A stretch of DNA of 64,000 bases from Gavia stellata (taxonomy: Eukaryota; Chordata; Aves; Gaviiformes; Gaviidae), in assembly GCF_030936135.1 (NCBI RefSeq), contig NC_082598.1, positions 36,264,687 to 36,328,686 on the forward strand. Direction: 5' to 3'. Positions 1 to 11,082 of this stretch are shown here, in pieces (position 1 is the stretch's first letter; the number at the start of each line of letters is the position of its first letter). Made by a program: the position numbers and the translations under genes. Below the pieces are notes generated by a model. That model was not told where the DNA came from, searched no databases, and worked only from the letters and a program-made list of their open reading frames with translations.

Positions 1-1893
1 GGACCTCGTCAGGTCATGCAGAGAGGGAATTAGAAAGGCGAAAGCCTAGCTAGAGCTCAACCTGGCCACGGTCGTGAGGGATAAAAAAAAATGCTTCTAT
101 AAATACATTAAGAACAAAAAGAGAGACAAGGAGAATCTCCATCCTTTACCGGATGCGGGAGGGAACATTGTCACCAAGGATGAGGAAAAGGCTGAGGTAC
201 TTAATGTCTTCTTTGCCTCAGTCTTTAACAGCCATACCAGATACCCTCAGGGTATTCAGCTCCCTGAGATTGAAGACAAGGATGGAGAGCAGAACAAAAT
301 CCCCATGATCCAGGAGGAAGCAGTTAATGACCTGCTATGCCACCTGGACACCCACAAGTCTATGGGGCCTGATGGCATCCACCCAAGGGTGCTGAGGGAG
401 CTGGCGGAGGAGCTTGCCAAGCCGCTCTCCATCATTTATCAACAGTCCTGGTTAAAGGGGGAGGTCCCGGACGACTGGAGGATTGCCAGTGTGACGCCCA
501 TCTACAAGAAGGGCCGGAAGGAGGATCCGGGGAACTACAGGCCTGTCAGCCTGACCTCGGTGCCAGGGAAGATTATGGAGAGGTTCATCTTGAGGGCGCT
601 CACGGGGCACGTGGAGGACAACCACGGGATCAGGCCCAGCCAGCACGGGTTCATGAAAGGCAGGTCCTGCTTGACCAACCTGATCTCCTTCTATGACCGG
701 GTGACCCGCCCAGTGGATGTGGGGAAGGCTGTTGACGTTGTCTACCTGGACTTCAGCAAAGCCTTCGACACTGTCCCCCACAGTATTCTCCTGGAGAAGC
801 TGGCGACTCGTGGCTTAGACAGGTACACTCTTCGCTGGGTTAAAAACTGGCTGGACGGCCGAGCCCAGAGAGTCGTGGTGAATGGAGCGAAATCCAGTTG
901 GCGGCTGGTCACAAGCGGAGTCCCCCAGGGCTCAGTTTTGGGGCCGGTCTTGTTTAATGTATTTATTGATGATCTGGATGAGGGGATTGAGTGCTCCCTC
1001 AGCAAGTTTGCAGATGACACCACATTGGGTGGGAGTGTTGATCTGCTCGAGGGTCGGAAGGCTCTGCAGAGAGATCTGGACAGGCTGGATTGATGGGCCG
1101 AGGCCAATTGGATGAAGTTCAACAAGGCCGAGTGCCGGGTCCTGCACTTGGGTCACAACAACCCCATGCAACACTACAGGGTTGGGGACGAGTGGCTGGA
1201 AAGCTGCCCCGCAGAAAAGGACCTGGGGGTGTTGACCAACAGCCGGTTGAATATGAGCCAGCAGTGTGCCCAGGTGGCCAAGAAGGCCAACGGCATCCTG
1301 GCCTGTATCAGAAATAGTGTGGCCAGCAGGAGCAGGGAGGGGATCGTGCCCCTGTACTCGGCTCTGGTGAGGCCGCACCTCGAATACTGTGTTCAGTGTT
1401 GGGCCCCTCACTACAAGAAGGACATTGAGGGGCTGGAGCGTGTCCAGAGAAGGGCGACGAAGCTGGTGAGGGGTCTGGAGCACAAGTCTGATGAGGAGTG
1501 GCTGAGGGAACTGGGGTTGTTCAGTCTGCAGAAGAGGAGGCTGACGGGAGACCTCATGGCTCTCTACAACTACCTGAAAGGGGGTTGCAGAGAGGTGGGT
1601 GTTGGCCTCTTCTCCCAAGTGACGAGCGACAGGACAAGAGGAAATGGCCTCAAGTTGCGCCAGGGGAGGTTCAGGCTGGATATTAGGAAAAATTTCTTTA
1701 CTGAGAGAGTGGTGAAACATTGGAATAAGCTGCCCAGGGAAGTGGTGGAGTCCCCATCACTGGAGGTGTTTGTTCGAGGAACGTGTGGACGTGGCATTGT
1801 GGGACATGGTTTAATGGGCATGGTGGTGTTAGTTGATGGTTGGACTTGATGATCTTACAGGTCTTTTCCAACCTTAGTGATTCCGTGGTTCTA
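1..1893 (+). mobile_element. CR1 LINE, 3' part of ORF2 plus 3' end, in copy 1
   Basis: This is a chicken-repeat-1 type non-LTR retrotransposon running in from the left edge of the window. The reverse transcriptase motifs [13 protein letters not shown] and FADDT are read from two overlapping plus-strand frames, 74-1093 and 1112-1849. An in-frame TGA near 1092 interrupts ORF2 here; copies 2 and 3 have CGA at that point. The 3' end has the usual CR1 tail (TCTTTTCCAACCTTAGTGAT) followed by short ATTC-type repeats. It stops about 200 bp before the CpG island. Bases 1-400 are the only part of this element not repeated in copies 2 and 3, so the left edge of the tandem unit lies inside it at 401. Confidence 0.93.
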
Positions 1894-2099
1894 ATGTAAA
1901 CAACGTTTGGCAGAATATTACTTCTAAAATGGAAACGACAAGAACTTGCATCACAGAGGTGACTGCGCTATAGAGCAAGCCCGCCCCGCGCAGCAACCCA
2001 GGGAGGGTGAGCAGTAACAAGTGAAAACCAAAGTAAAACACGCAGAAAGACCCACCAGAAGCCCCCAAACCCCAACAGACACGAAAAGGAAGAAGGGGG

Positions 2100-2830
2100 C
2101 ACTCGCCGACAGGCACGCTGCCCTCAGGGTTGGCAGGGCCGATTCCGAGCAGGCGGCTGGCGCCGGGCCCTCAGCAGCGGCCGCCATGCCAAGCGGGCCG
2201 CCGCGCCGAAGGGGCAGCCGCCACCACGGGGGCGGCGGGGCGGGAAAGCCTCCCCGGGGCACTCACTTCCCGGCCCTCCTCCGCCGCTCTGCGGGCCGCC
2301 GCGGGGAGCTCACGCCCGGCTGCCAACGGAGCCGGCGGCGGCGCCCGGGCGGCGGCGAGCAGGGTGCCGGGCAGCGCCAGCGCGCGGAGGCGGAGGCGGC
2401 CGGGCTCAAGACGCTTGGGGCGCGAGGGGCAGCTCGAGCGGGCCCCCTCCGCGCGGGCGGCGTCACCGCAGACTGTGATGTCAATCGTCACGCAGCCCCG
2501 CTGCGTCAGTGCGGCGAGGGGACCGGCGCGCTGTGCCCCCTGCGGCTCGTCAGTGAGGCCTGGGATGTCGGGGCCGAAGCCGCCTCCCGCAGCGGGAGCG
2601 GCCTCGCTGGGAGGAAAAGCGGTGGAGAGGAGAGGCCGCGCTGGGATGGAGGGCTGTCCCGCCTCCTCCGGGGGCCAGCCCCCACCGCTGGCCGGCGTGG
2701 CCGAGACAGAGGTCGCTCGAGGTACCTGTTTTGCCACGGTTGCTTCGCCTTTTCCAAAGAGAAACTCGCCCTTGGCGGGAGCCTGGGCTGCTTCCCCAGA
2801 GACCTTCCAGAGACTAGGTCTCCTGTAGGT
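2100..2830 (+). promoter_or_regulatory. CpG island and probable CCDC110 promoter, copy 1
   Basis: This is a dense GC/CpG stretch in otherwise AT-rich DNA, about 200 bp after the CR1 3' end and 200 bp before the first recognised CCDC110 exon. It contains a cluster of CRE-like sites: TGATGTCA at 2476-2483 (one mismatch to TGACGTCA) and CGTCA at 2461, 2486 and 2504. A good donor (GTAG|GTGAGC) lies at 2828/2829. Its phase would fit the acceptor of the next exon at 3020. The long open frames across it are GC-driven and I do not call them proteins. Promoter role is inferred from position and composition. Confidence 0.6.
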
Positions 2831-3019
2831 GAGCCTGCCCTGTGCCAGGAACTGCAGCAGGGCTCAGGCAATCCAGAGCGGGAGAAATAAGCCATTATGC
2901 CCTTCCCCAGGCTGAACAGCCAGGCTGAATCCTCTCAGTTTTCCCTTGTTAGATCTGAAATCGCTCCTCCTGTGAACTGCAAGATCTGCTAACTGTAGAA
3001 GCGTCATTTGTATTTGCAG

Positions 3020-6000
3020 ATGATCGCACAGCAGGAGCAGAAGACCCAACTGACCTGCAGACAACACTGAAAGTAAGCTGATTGACTCTGACTGCAGATG
3101 GGAGCAGGGTGGCCGGGCAGAAAGAGTCTTAGCTAGCAGAACTTCCGTATGGTGTATTTATTTAAGCCTATGGGTGTGCCTAGGGCCAAAACATCACTGA
3201 CAAACTGGCCTGCACCAGACTTCACCAGAGTAGCAAGAGCAGCTCAAGCTAGCAACTGATCACAGGTGCCTTACTTCAGGAGCTGCTCAGGGGAAGTGTT
3301 AGTTCTCAGGACTCGGAGACTTCTCTAGTTTAAAGCTATTCTCTCTCACATTTCTCAACAAATGCAAAGTGCTTCATACGACTACTAATACAGTGACTTT
3401 GATGGTTTCAATGTATCTCGATAACTGTATGCAGGGCTAGGACCATACAGTAGGAGCTGTCACTCTTGACTGATGTTTTTCAGTAAGAAATCAGACTTGC
3501 TGAAGTATTCTGAAATCGACAGCATTCCTTGCAAACCACCATTTCCACTTGAATAATGACTAGCGAAGTATGCTGGGGTTTGGTTTTATGATCAGCATAG
3601 TTGCGTAACTCGGGTGTGTGATGCACAGTACTTCTCTGCCTGCCTCTTTCCTTCCTCTTCCATGCTTTGGGGATTTTTCTTCCAAAGCAGAACACATGGA
3701 AAGCTAGACAAATTTTGCTCTACGCACATGCTCATTCCTTCAGCTGAGATTTTCAGTGAGCTTCTGAATTCTGTGACCTAAGAATGATTCATCCAGAGGA
3801 AAATCCTTTCATCTATGTAAAGAATTTGCACTACTTATTTTGAAGCACTTCTAAGTCATTAGAGCTTAGCCAGTATCACTTCTGTTAATGCAGAATACTA
3901 GGGTTTCCCTTTACTAATCCCAAAGACAGTCCAACTTTTTTATGTTGTCTAACCAGTACACCACACTCTAAACCAGAAAGATGATTTTTGGAACTGGAGT
4001 ATGAATTCTAACAGAAGCACATTTGGTCTCACTGCAAAGACTAAGACCCGAAGTAATTCCAGATGTGCCAGTGCTTTCTGTAACGTGAGCAACTGTCTGT
4101 GAAGAACTATGCTGAAATCCTTCCAATACTGCAAATAAGTTTCTGAATGGCTGTTGAGTGGTGAAAGAAGCATTTGATGAACTCCCGTTGACTCAGGCTG
4201 GGTGACAACAATCTTGGGATTGGAAAAGAAACATCATTTCAACTGAGAAAATACCCTAACCCATCTCAATATTTGAAACAAAAAAAACAACAAAAAATCA
4301 CCTACTTACCAATTTTCTGATATTTATTTTATACATTTTAGATTCTTCAGCAAGAGCTGGAATCATTTCAGACATTTGGGCAACAGACTCTGGAGAATAT
4401 TTACATGGTAAAAGTAGAACACAAATGCTCTTACAATACGAAAGCCTCCTGCTGCATTTTTAGTTACTGCCATAGGTGTTTTAAGAAAGATCTGTTCTTA
4501 GACTAAATGTATACTTAATGAACACAATAATCATCTGTCCATCTTAAGATAGCTGATAAGATAATCTCACTTCTAGGTTCTTGCTCTTTCTTAGTCACAC
4601 TGTTATTTGTGGGCTTATAAAAACCATTTTAAAACCTCAGGAAAACAGAGGAAAACCAAAACTGAGTTAGGAAAAAAAAAAAGGGAAGGACTAGATCCTT
4701 CGCTCATTTATACCACTGTAAACTCAAGGAAGCTCTGTTGTTTTCAAGGAAGTTAATTCCACATTATGTCACTGTTAGCGGAACCTGTTCTATTGTTGCA
4801 AAAAGCCATGTTTCACAAAATGCTAAGCCAACTTTTCAGCAGCATTTTTCTGCCATCGTTTTATCTGGTTCTTTATATAAAAGCTAAATATCTGGTGCTG
4901 GAAGGACATTTAGCTTTACCCTTTGTTGGTTGTAAACAATTCCATATTCCTACATGCCGCTTCCATCTGGTCCGTCCTTCCTCAAAGAGAACTTCTTGAG
5001 TAATAGGATATTTTTGGAAAATGAAATACTTCTACATTTACGTTTTCTGTAAACAGTCTCAATCTTTTTCAGGTACAGTCTAAAATCCGTGAGATACTAA
5101 ATAAATACACATTCGAAAGGAAAACTCCACTATGTAGTTCAGACAAGATTCTGATGACTTGCACACCAAGTGATGCGTCTCTGGTATGTTTAACAATTTT
5201 TACTTACAAACAAGTTATTCTTTAGCTGGACCTTGGGTTTTGAGAGTGACATGTTTTTTGGAAAATAACACAGGGTTATTCTGGATTTAAAAAAAAACAA
5301 AACAGTATCTTCTCCCTGAGATTTTTCTGGGTAGCAGAGCTTTAGCCATAATTACATACACTATCCCCTCCCACCCATTATGATTAAAACTCAGTTTCCC
5401 TTCTGCACAGTTACAACTGTAACCTGATCAAATTAATTTGGATTATCTTCAGTGGGCATGGAATGCAATGCAAAGCATACAGAGAGACAGGGCAGAGAGT
5501 CAAGGAGGGAAGAGAGAGAAATGAGGACAGGGAATAAATTTTGTCCCTCTCCTATGAAAACGCTGCATAAACCCTACTTTTTCTGTCTATATTTAGTGTG
5601 AACTCCAGCTTGCCCTTATTTTGTTGGGACTGGGATAACAAAATCAAAGACAAACTGTAGTCTCCTTAAGTTATCTCTCCTCGGCTGGAAATATACTTAA
5701 TCCGTGTAAGACACTTACTTGGTATTTTGTGCCTGCTTCAAAGCCCAGTACTGAAGGAAATGGGGCCTACAATAATTGTTTACATTCTTTTAATGGATAA
5801 ATGGCATTGGCAGAGGTAAATTCTACACGTCATGATGGATAAGTGGCTTTGGTTACAATTTAGTTGTCTTATGTTTCCAGTACTGCAATGTTTCACCGTT
5901 TTTTACAGCATGACAGTTTTTTGCACATTTGTGTTTCATTTTGTGGGGTAGCTTATGGAATATCCTGAATCGCTGTCCTCTAAGAGAGAAGTTCATCACG

Positions 6001-7988
6001 ATCAACAACCCTGTTCAGACGAGCATGTGGAAGTAAACTCCAATACTGGAAATGTCATCAGTGATATAAACACTCCACACAGGATTTCGCTTAAGACTAC
6101 AGCAATTGAAAAGGTTGAAAAATCAGAAGATCTGTTCGGAAACAACAGGATACTTGCAATAGAAAATGAATGTAAATGCGGACATCTGCTATCTGGCACT
6201 GATTTGGAGACAGAAAGGTTGAATGCTGCCCATAAGAAGGTCATTTTGAGTGAATCTAAACATCATATATCTTCTCCCAAGTTTGGGAAAGAATTTCATA
6301 AAACAGACAATATTAACTATCTTACCAAGTTCCTGAAACCAGAATTTCAGCAGTCAGTCCATAATGATTTGGATTTGTTAGCAGATAATACAGAAAAATC
6401 TGGCTTTTCATACAGAGAAAAATTAAATAACTTTAAAAAAAGTGCAGAAATGGTGACCTCTTTAGATGAATCACATATTGGTTTAGATCCAGTTCAAGAA
6501 AATGGCCTACATTTTGATCAAGAATTTCATAAAGACTCCAAATGTGCTAATGTATGGGGTGGTTTTCCCACAACAGTATACAGTGAAAAAGCAGAATCTC
6601 AAAGCAAAAATGTACGTAAAGAATTTAGAATCAATTACAGTGAAGGTGACAGATTCCAGATTAATTCTTTTTCCGAGATGGTGAAAGATAAGCTACTAAT
6701 GCTTGATAACAAACAGAAACTGGAAAAAGAAAAAGAACAACAACAGACTACTTTAAATCAAACGCTACTGAGGCCAGGAAATCAGAAATTCTGCGAAATC
6801 AAAGTAGCCTCTGAATATGATGGCAAAATGGAAGCATTGCAGAAGTCCCTGAAAAATTCCAAGGATTTGCAAAAAACAGCACATGATCTTCCAAATAAAA
6901 ATCTAGCTCTCAAGAACAAAGTGGAACCTCTTACTCTTACCATACAGTCTTCAAAAGAAAAAATATCAAAATATAATGTGCAAATTATATATTTAGCTGA
7001 AGAAAAGAAGTGTGTGCAACCCCAGTTGGTTAAATCACAAGAAGATAATAAGGAATGTGTTAAGGAAGCAAAGAACTTCTTAATAAAATGGAAAGAACCC
7101 CAAAACCAGAAAAACATCCTTGAGGAAGAGAGGAATCAACTCCCTAATAGAAACCAACATTCAATACAGACACAACATGATTTTCAAATTAGCAACCAGA
7201 AAGTAGAAGAAAAGATGACTGCTGTTACCTGTGAAAGACAGAGGCTCAGTGCAATCCTAAAGTTCTTGCAAAAGGAACGCTTCAAGTTACAAGAAACAAA
7301 TGAAAAACTTGAGATGGAAATATCCCAGCTTACAAAAGAAAATAGTTCCCTAAAGCAAGAGCTTGAAAGAAACCAGAGTTCAATGCAACAAATGAAAGAA
7401 AAAGAAACCGCAGCAAAATCTGAACTGGAAACTCATCTTCAGTTAATGAAGACACTGGAAGCCAAAATCCTTAACCTTGAAATGGCCCTACAGGAATGTT
7501 CTGATACTAAACAGATGCTGCAGAAGGACTTTGAGAAACTCCAATCAGATAAAGCTTATACAGAAAAGAAACTCATGACTGAACTCAGAAATGCAAAAGC
7601 AGATATTGATCTTTTAAAGTCTAACTTGACCAGTGCAAACAGAGAATGCAAGAAGTTATCAACAGCACTAACAAACGTCACAGAGAAAAATCAGTTACTT
7701 AAGAAAGAACTGCAGGAATATAGACAAGACACTTCCAAATATGAAAATGACATTAGAAAATTGACCAAAGAACGCTTACTATTAGAAAATCTCCCGCGGA
7801 CTACTGAAAATGAGAGAGACGTATCACAGTCTGAATTCCGCCATTTGCTTAAGGATTGTATTCATCTCCGACGCCAAGTTACAGCTGTAGTCTGTGGGCA
7901 AGGGAAACCTGGTTACACTTCTGGTACCACACAATATTACTGTTACTCTGAATATTCCACTAGAATTTGTAGAGAAATCTCTGTCTAA
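3020..7988 (+). CDS. CCDC110: CCDC110, copy 1 (coiled-coil domain containing 110), N-terminus not located
   Basis: The human orthologue (KM-HN-1) is a coiled-coil protein described as a cancer/testis antigen. Four exons are read with canonical splice sites: 3020-3072 (ends TDLQTTLK), 4342-4407 (ILQQELESFQTFGQQTLENI..), 5073-5183 (VQSKIREILNKY..) and 5952-7988. The LQQELESFQ and QSKIREILNK segments match the human N-terminal region (LQQQLESFQ, QSEISEILNK). The large last exon adds 678 codons. It is rich in Lys, Glu, Gln and Asn, with long heptad-like coiled coil over roughly its residues 240-640 (KLQETNEKLEMEISQL and similar). The first exon has phase 1 at its 5' side, so an upstream start exon is needed; it probably lies in or near the CpG island but I could not identify it. 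The stop is TAA at 7986-7988, with AATAAA signals at 8103 and 8113. The last 24 or so codons look out of frame (see findings). Confidence 0.88.
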
Positions 7989-8018
7989 GTGTACAGCCTT
8001 GGAATACAATTCACAAGG

Positions 8019-11000
8019 TATGAGCTTTATTCTGCAATATCTTATTAGCTGACTTTCTTTTGCAGGCAATTCCTGATAATCTTACAACAGACTATTGCTT
8101 CAAATAAATTGTAATAAACTGTTCTCGTTTGTAAAACATTTACAATTCTGATGTCCAATTATTTCCATGGTTTTGTTATGTTCTAAGAAGGACTGCCGGG
8201 TTTTTTGATACTTGGCTGAATTTCACAGATTCACAAAAGCAGATCCTTACACAGTGTTAAGTAGTATAAAGAAATTTAACGGAACTGTGACAGTTTACAG
8301 GAGATAGAATTCTGTCCCTAGGATTTCAGAGTCAGAAGGGAATCTTATCAATCTTTTAGCTAAACATCTTAGTACATGCCACAAAATTTCACTGGTTGTT
8401 TCTGCAAGAAGACCTAAATTAAGTTTCATCTGTATTTACATATGGTTTAGATGACATCTAATTCTGGTCTATGTTTAATCAACACAAGGTACCCTTTCTC
8501 TCTTTATACTAGATACTGACTTAGAAAGCTTATTAGTTAAAACATGAATTTTAACATTTTCAGTGTAAACATATTCAGAGAACATGGTCATAGCTATGAA
8601 AGATGCAAAAATTATCCTCTTGGATATAATCACTGCACCGATAGGCCGATTTTCTCAGCCAAGGGACCATGGGGAGGAAGAATTTATCACAAATACATAT
8701 CACAAATGCGTGTAACATTCTGTGAAGTTGAAGCTGCCTGTATGCAGTGTCTCTACAACACTATTAGGACTATTTTTTAGGAACTTCTTTTTCTACTCCT
8801 TAATAAATAAATCCATGAAAGTAAAACCATGTGATTAGTTATGGGTGTTTCCAGAACAGGCTTAGAGGTAATTCTTTATCTTCACGTTCATATTAATACA
8901 ACACTAGGTGTACAAGCTCCTGGCCAATAAAGGGCATGATCCCTTCAGAGACATAGAAGTAATCCATTTTGTCCTATTTCTCCAATAATTCATAAAGACA
9001 GATTGCAGCAAATTAACAATTATTTATCTAATTTGTAATGCAAGACTGTAAATGTAAGAGAGCATGGTTTTGTATCGTGACTGTTCCATATAGTAGAATG
9101 ACTAAAAACTACATTAAAGATCTAAGTCTAGTTCTTAATGCTTTTTCCTGTCAAAAATGTTTAAAAGACACAAAAGGGTTTGTTGTGGTTTTTTACGGGA
9201 GACGGACAAAACTATTCTGCCACAATCTTGCACGGCACACCCGAAGTCAATAAGAACATTAAAATGGTAAATACTTGGGCTGTTGAGTAGATGGTTGGGT
9301 GTTTAATCGCATTTAACGCTTGCATAAACGTGTAGTTGCTTCAGATTGTAACTATTACATTATGGTCGGAATCAGTTATAAAGGTGACTGGCTATATCTA
9401 TACTGTAAGGATGTAGGGAAGCCACAGTATGAAACCAATGTAAGTAATGTCTAATGTCGTCCTTACCTCAGGTAACTGGGTAACAAAATCTAAGAAAGTT
9501 CTAAATTCCACCATCACAGTCAAAGGTACTGCCAGGAAGCCAAGGGACACAGTTATCATATGTATTAAAACAGCATACTGAGGCCCTAGCTAGAATTGTG
9601 TGTCAGCTCCTTGGGACCACACATTTTCTGGTGGGGACTTAACAGATGAAGTTATCGGCTCTCATGATGACCACATGAGGCTAGTCCATGTACATTAACA
9701 TCTTCTCAAACAAGCTGGATTTTTTTTTTTTTTAATTAAGCTCCATACATTTTAATCAGCTTTCAGTATTTCCATCTTGTTAGTGAATGAAAAGATTATT
9801 GAAATACAGAAGAAAACAGAAGAGGAAAAATTGCCAAAAGGAAGGAGACAGAAGGACATCAAGAAAAACTTCAGAGCAGTCTTCATCAGCCGTACTACAT
9901 CAGACCAGCAGTTAGGAGGAAGTACAGTACAGTTCAATCTACCTAGGAATGCTGTGTCTGCAGACTTCTCAAGTGAACAACATGGCAATTGCTCCTGATA
10001 CTCTGTACAAAGATGACACTAAGGTAGCTAAGGTCAGCACCAGTACCATTATCTAATACAAGGTATAAACAAAGGAGGAAGGAATTCTGTTATAGGTCTT
10101 TGGCTAGAGAAAACATAAAAATTCTTGTGTAAATTAGTATTTTAAAATATTGTTGGGTCCTGTTGATTTCAGGGTAAGGGTTTTTATGCTTCAGCACATG
10201 CTGGAAGACCTGACCAACAATTCTCAGCTTTATTTTTATTTTCACTGGTGCCAGGAAATGTGAGATCCAGTCTGGAATTTCTTCAAAAAACTATTATCCT
10301 GTGAACAGCAGTAAGGATACCATTTCATGAATATTCTACAGTGAAACGATAACTCTTTAATAAAAATGAATAAAGAAATTTTGTCTTTGTGTAATAAATT
10401 AGATAAACAAATGCTGAGTATTTTTTTAATTTTTATGATAAATTAGCTTTGATTTACATGAACAAATTTCTTGGACCACATATAAAAACCTGACAAAAAT
10501 TATTAGGATGGAGGTAAGGTGTGTGTTTAGGATCACAGTTCCATCTGAGAAGCTAGTTTGAAAGACGGATCAGATTTGTTAGGAACCTTCCATGTATGCA
10601 AGGTGAAATTAAGCTGCTCTTGGAGAATATGGCAGCACTGACGGTTGTCAGGAAATTGAGGAAGAGCGGTAAATAGATGCTGGTAAATAGAGATGACTCC
10701 TCCCTTCATAACAGCCTGCTTGTGGTGTGGTTTTGAACAATGCTTGATATCGGTCATTTTGAGAAGGTCATCAAAACTAAAAATTACATAGTTTTAAGAT
10801 CGTTCTTACACAAGATTCTAGTTGAAATAAAGTACAAGTTGTAATTCTACTAAAGGGAAACTATGACCTTAGTTTCAGTGTGGGCCACATGTGACTAACT
10901 TGGTTAATACACACGGTGATAGCCACTTTAAAATATATGCACTTTCTTCCACTGCAATATATAGTCAACTTGCAACCCAAATTACTCATGAGAAAGTAGG

Positions 11001-11082
11001 TTTTCTAAAAGTACATTTCAAAAGTCCAGTTAAGCAATAAGATGAAAATTGATATAAAAATACAACCTTGGCCTTGATGAGC
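8019..11082. other. 3' flank of CCDC110 copy 1, mostly no recognised content
   Basis: This is AT-rich DNA with poly(A) signals at 8103 and 8113 and near 10,358. Apart from the possible exon at 9784-9998 I see no gene. A 74-codon minus-strand ORF (10,757-10,533) is also open in copy 2 but looks like nothing I know. The last 190 bases correspond to 26,532-26,700, the unique right flank of the array. Confidence 0.6.
9784..9998 (+). CDS. Possible distal 3' exon of CCDC110, copy 1
   Basis: An open frame of about 70 codons follows an acceptor-like site (CATCTTGTTAG|TGAATG). It begins NEKIIEIQKKTEEEK and ends SSEQHGNCS, then TGA. It is open in copy 2 as well, with only two amino-acid changes. Its phase (1) fits the donor CACAAG|GTATGAG at 8017/8018, provided the large exon is read in the +1 frame at its end. 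It could instead be the remains of a lost terminal exon, or a chance ORF. I do not recognise it in the human protein. Confidence 0.35.

Larger units (their letters stand above)
401..11082 (+). repeat. Tandem unit copy 1 (CR1 fragment + CpG island + CCDC110)
   Basis: Base 401 (CTGGCGGAGG in CR1) corresponds to 11,083 and 22,689. The unit is 10,682 bp and ends at the junction where ...ACAACCTTGGCCTTGATGAGC meets CR1. This is the left outer copy: across base 401 the CR1 sequence continues normally (GCTGAGGGAGCTGGCGG), so this side shows the ancestral, unrearranged left flank. The copy carries a complete CCDC110 exon set. Confidence 0.92.

Noticed and set aside
742-1720. Long minus-strand ORFs opposite CR1 ORF2 (and their counterparts in copies 2 and 3)
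   Set aside because: They are antisense shadows of the LINE reverse transcriptase frame.
2021-2895. Several long overlapping ORFs (up to 289 codons) on both strands, repeated identically in all three units
   Set aside because: They occupy a CpG island, are Arg/Gly/Ala/Pro-rich in every frame, and resemble no family. Identity between copies reflects recent duplication, not coding constraint.
8544-8780. 78-codon plus-strand ORF after CCDC110 copy 1
   Set aside because: A 4-bp difference near 20,279 breaks it in copy 2, and it has no recognisable motif.
10533-10757. 74-codon minus-strand ORF, also open in copy 2 (22,139-22,363)
   Set aside because: No family resemblance, splice context or promoter. 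Retention over a 0.5% divergent duplication is uninformative.
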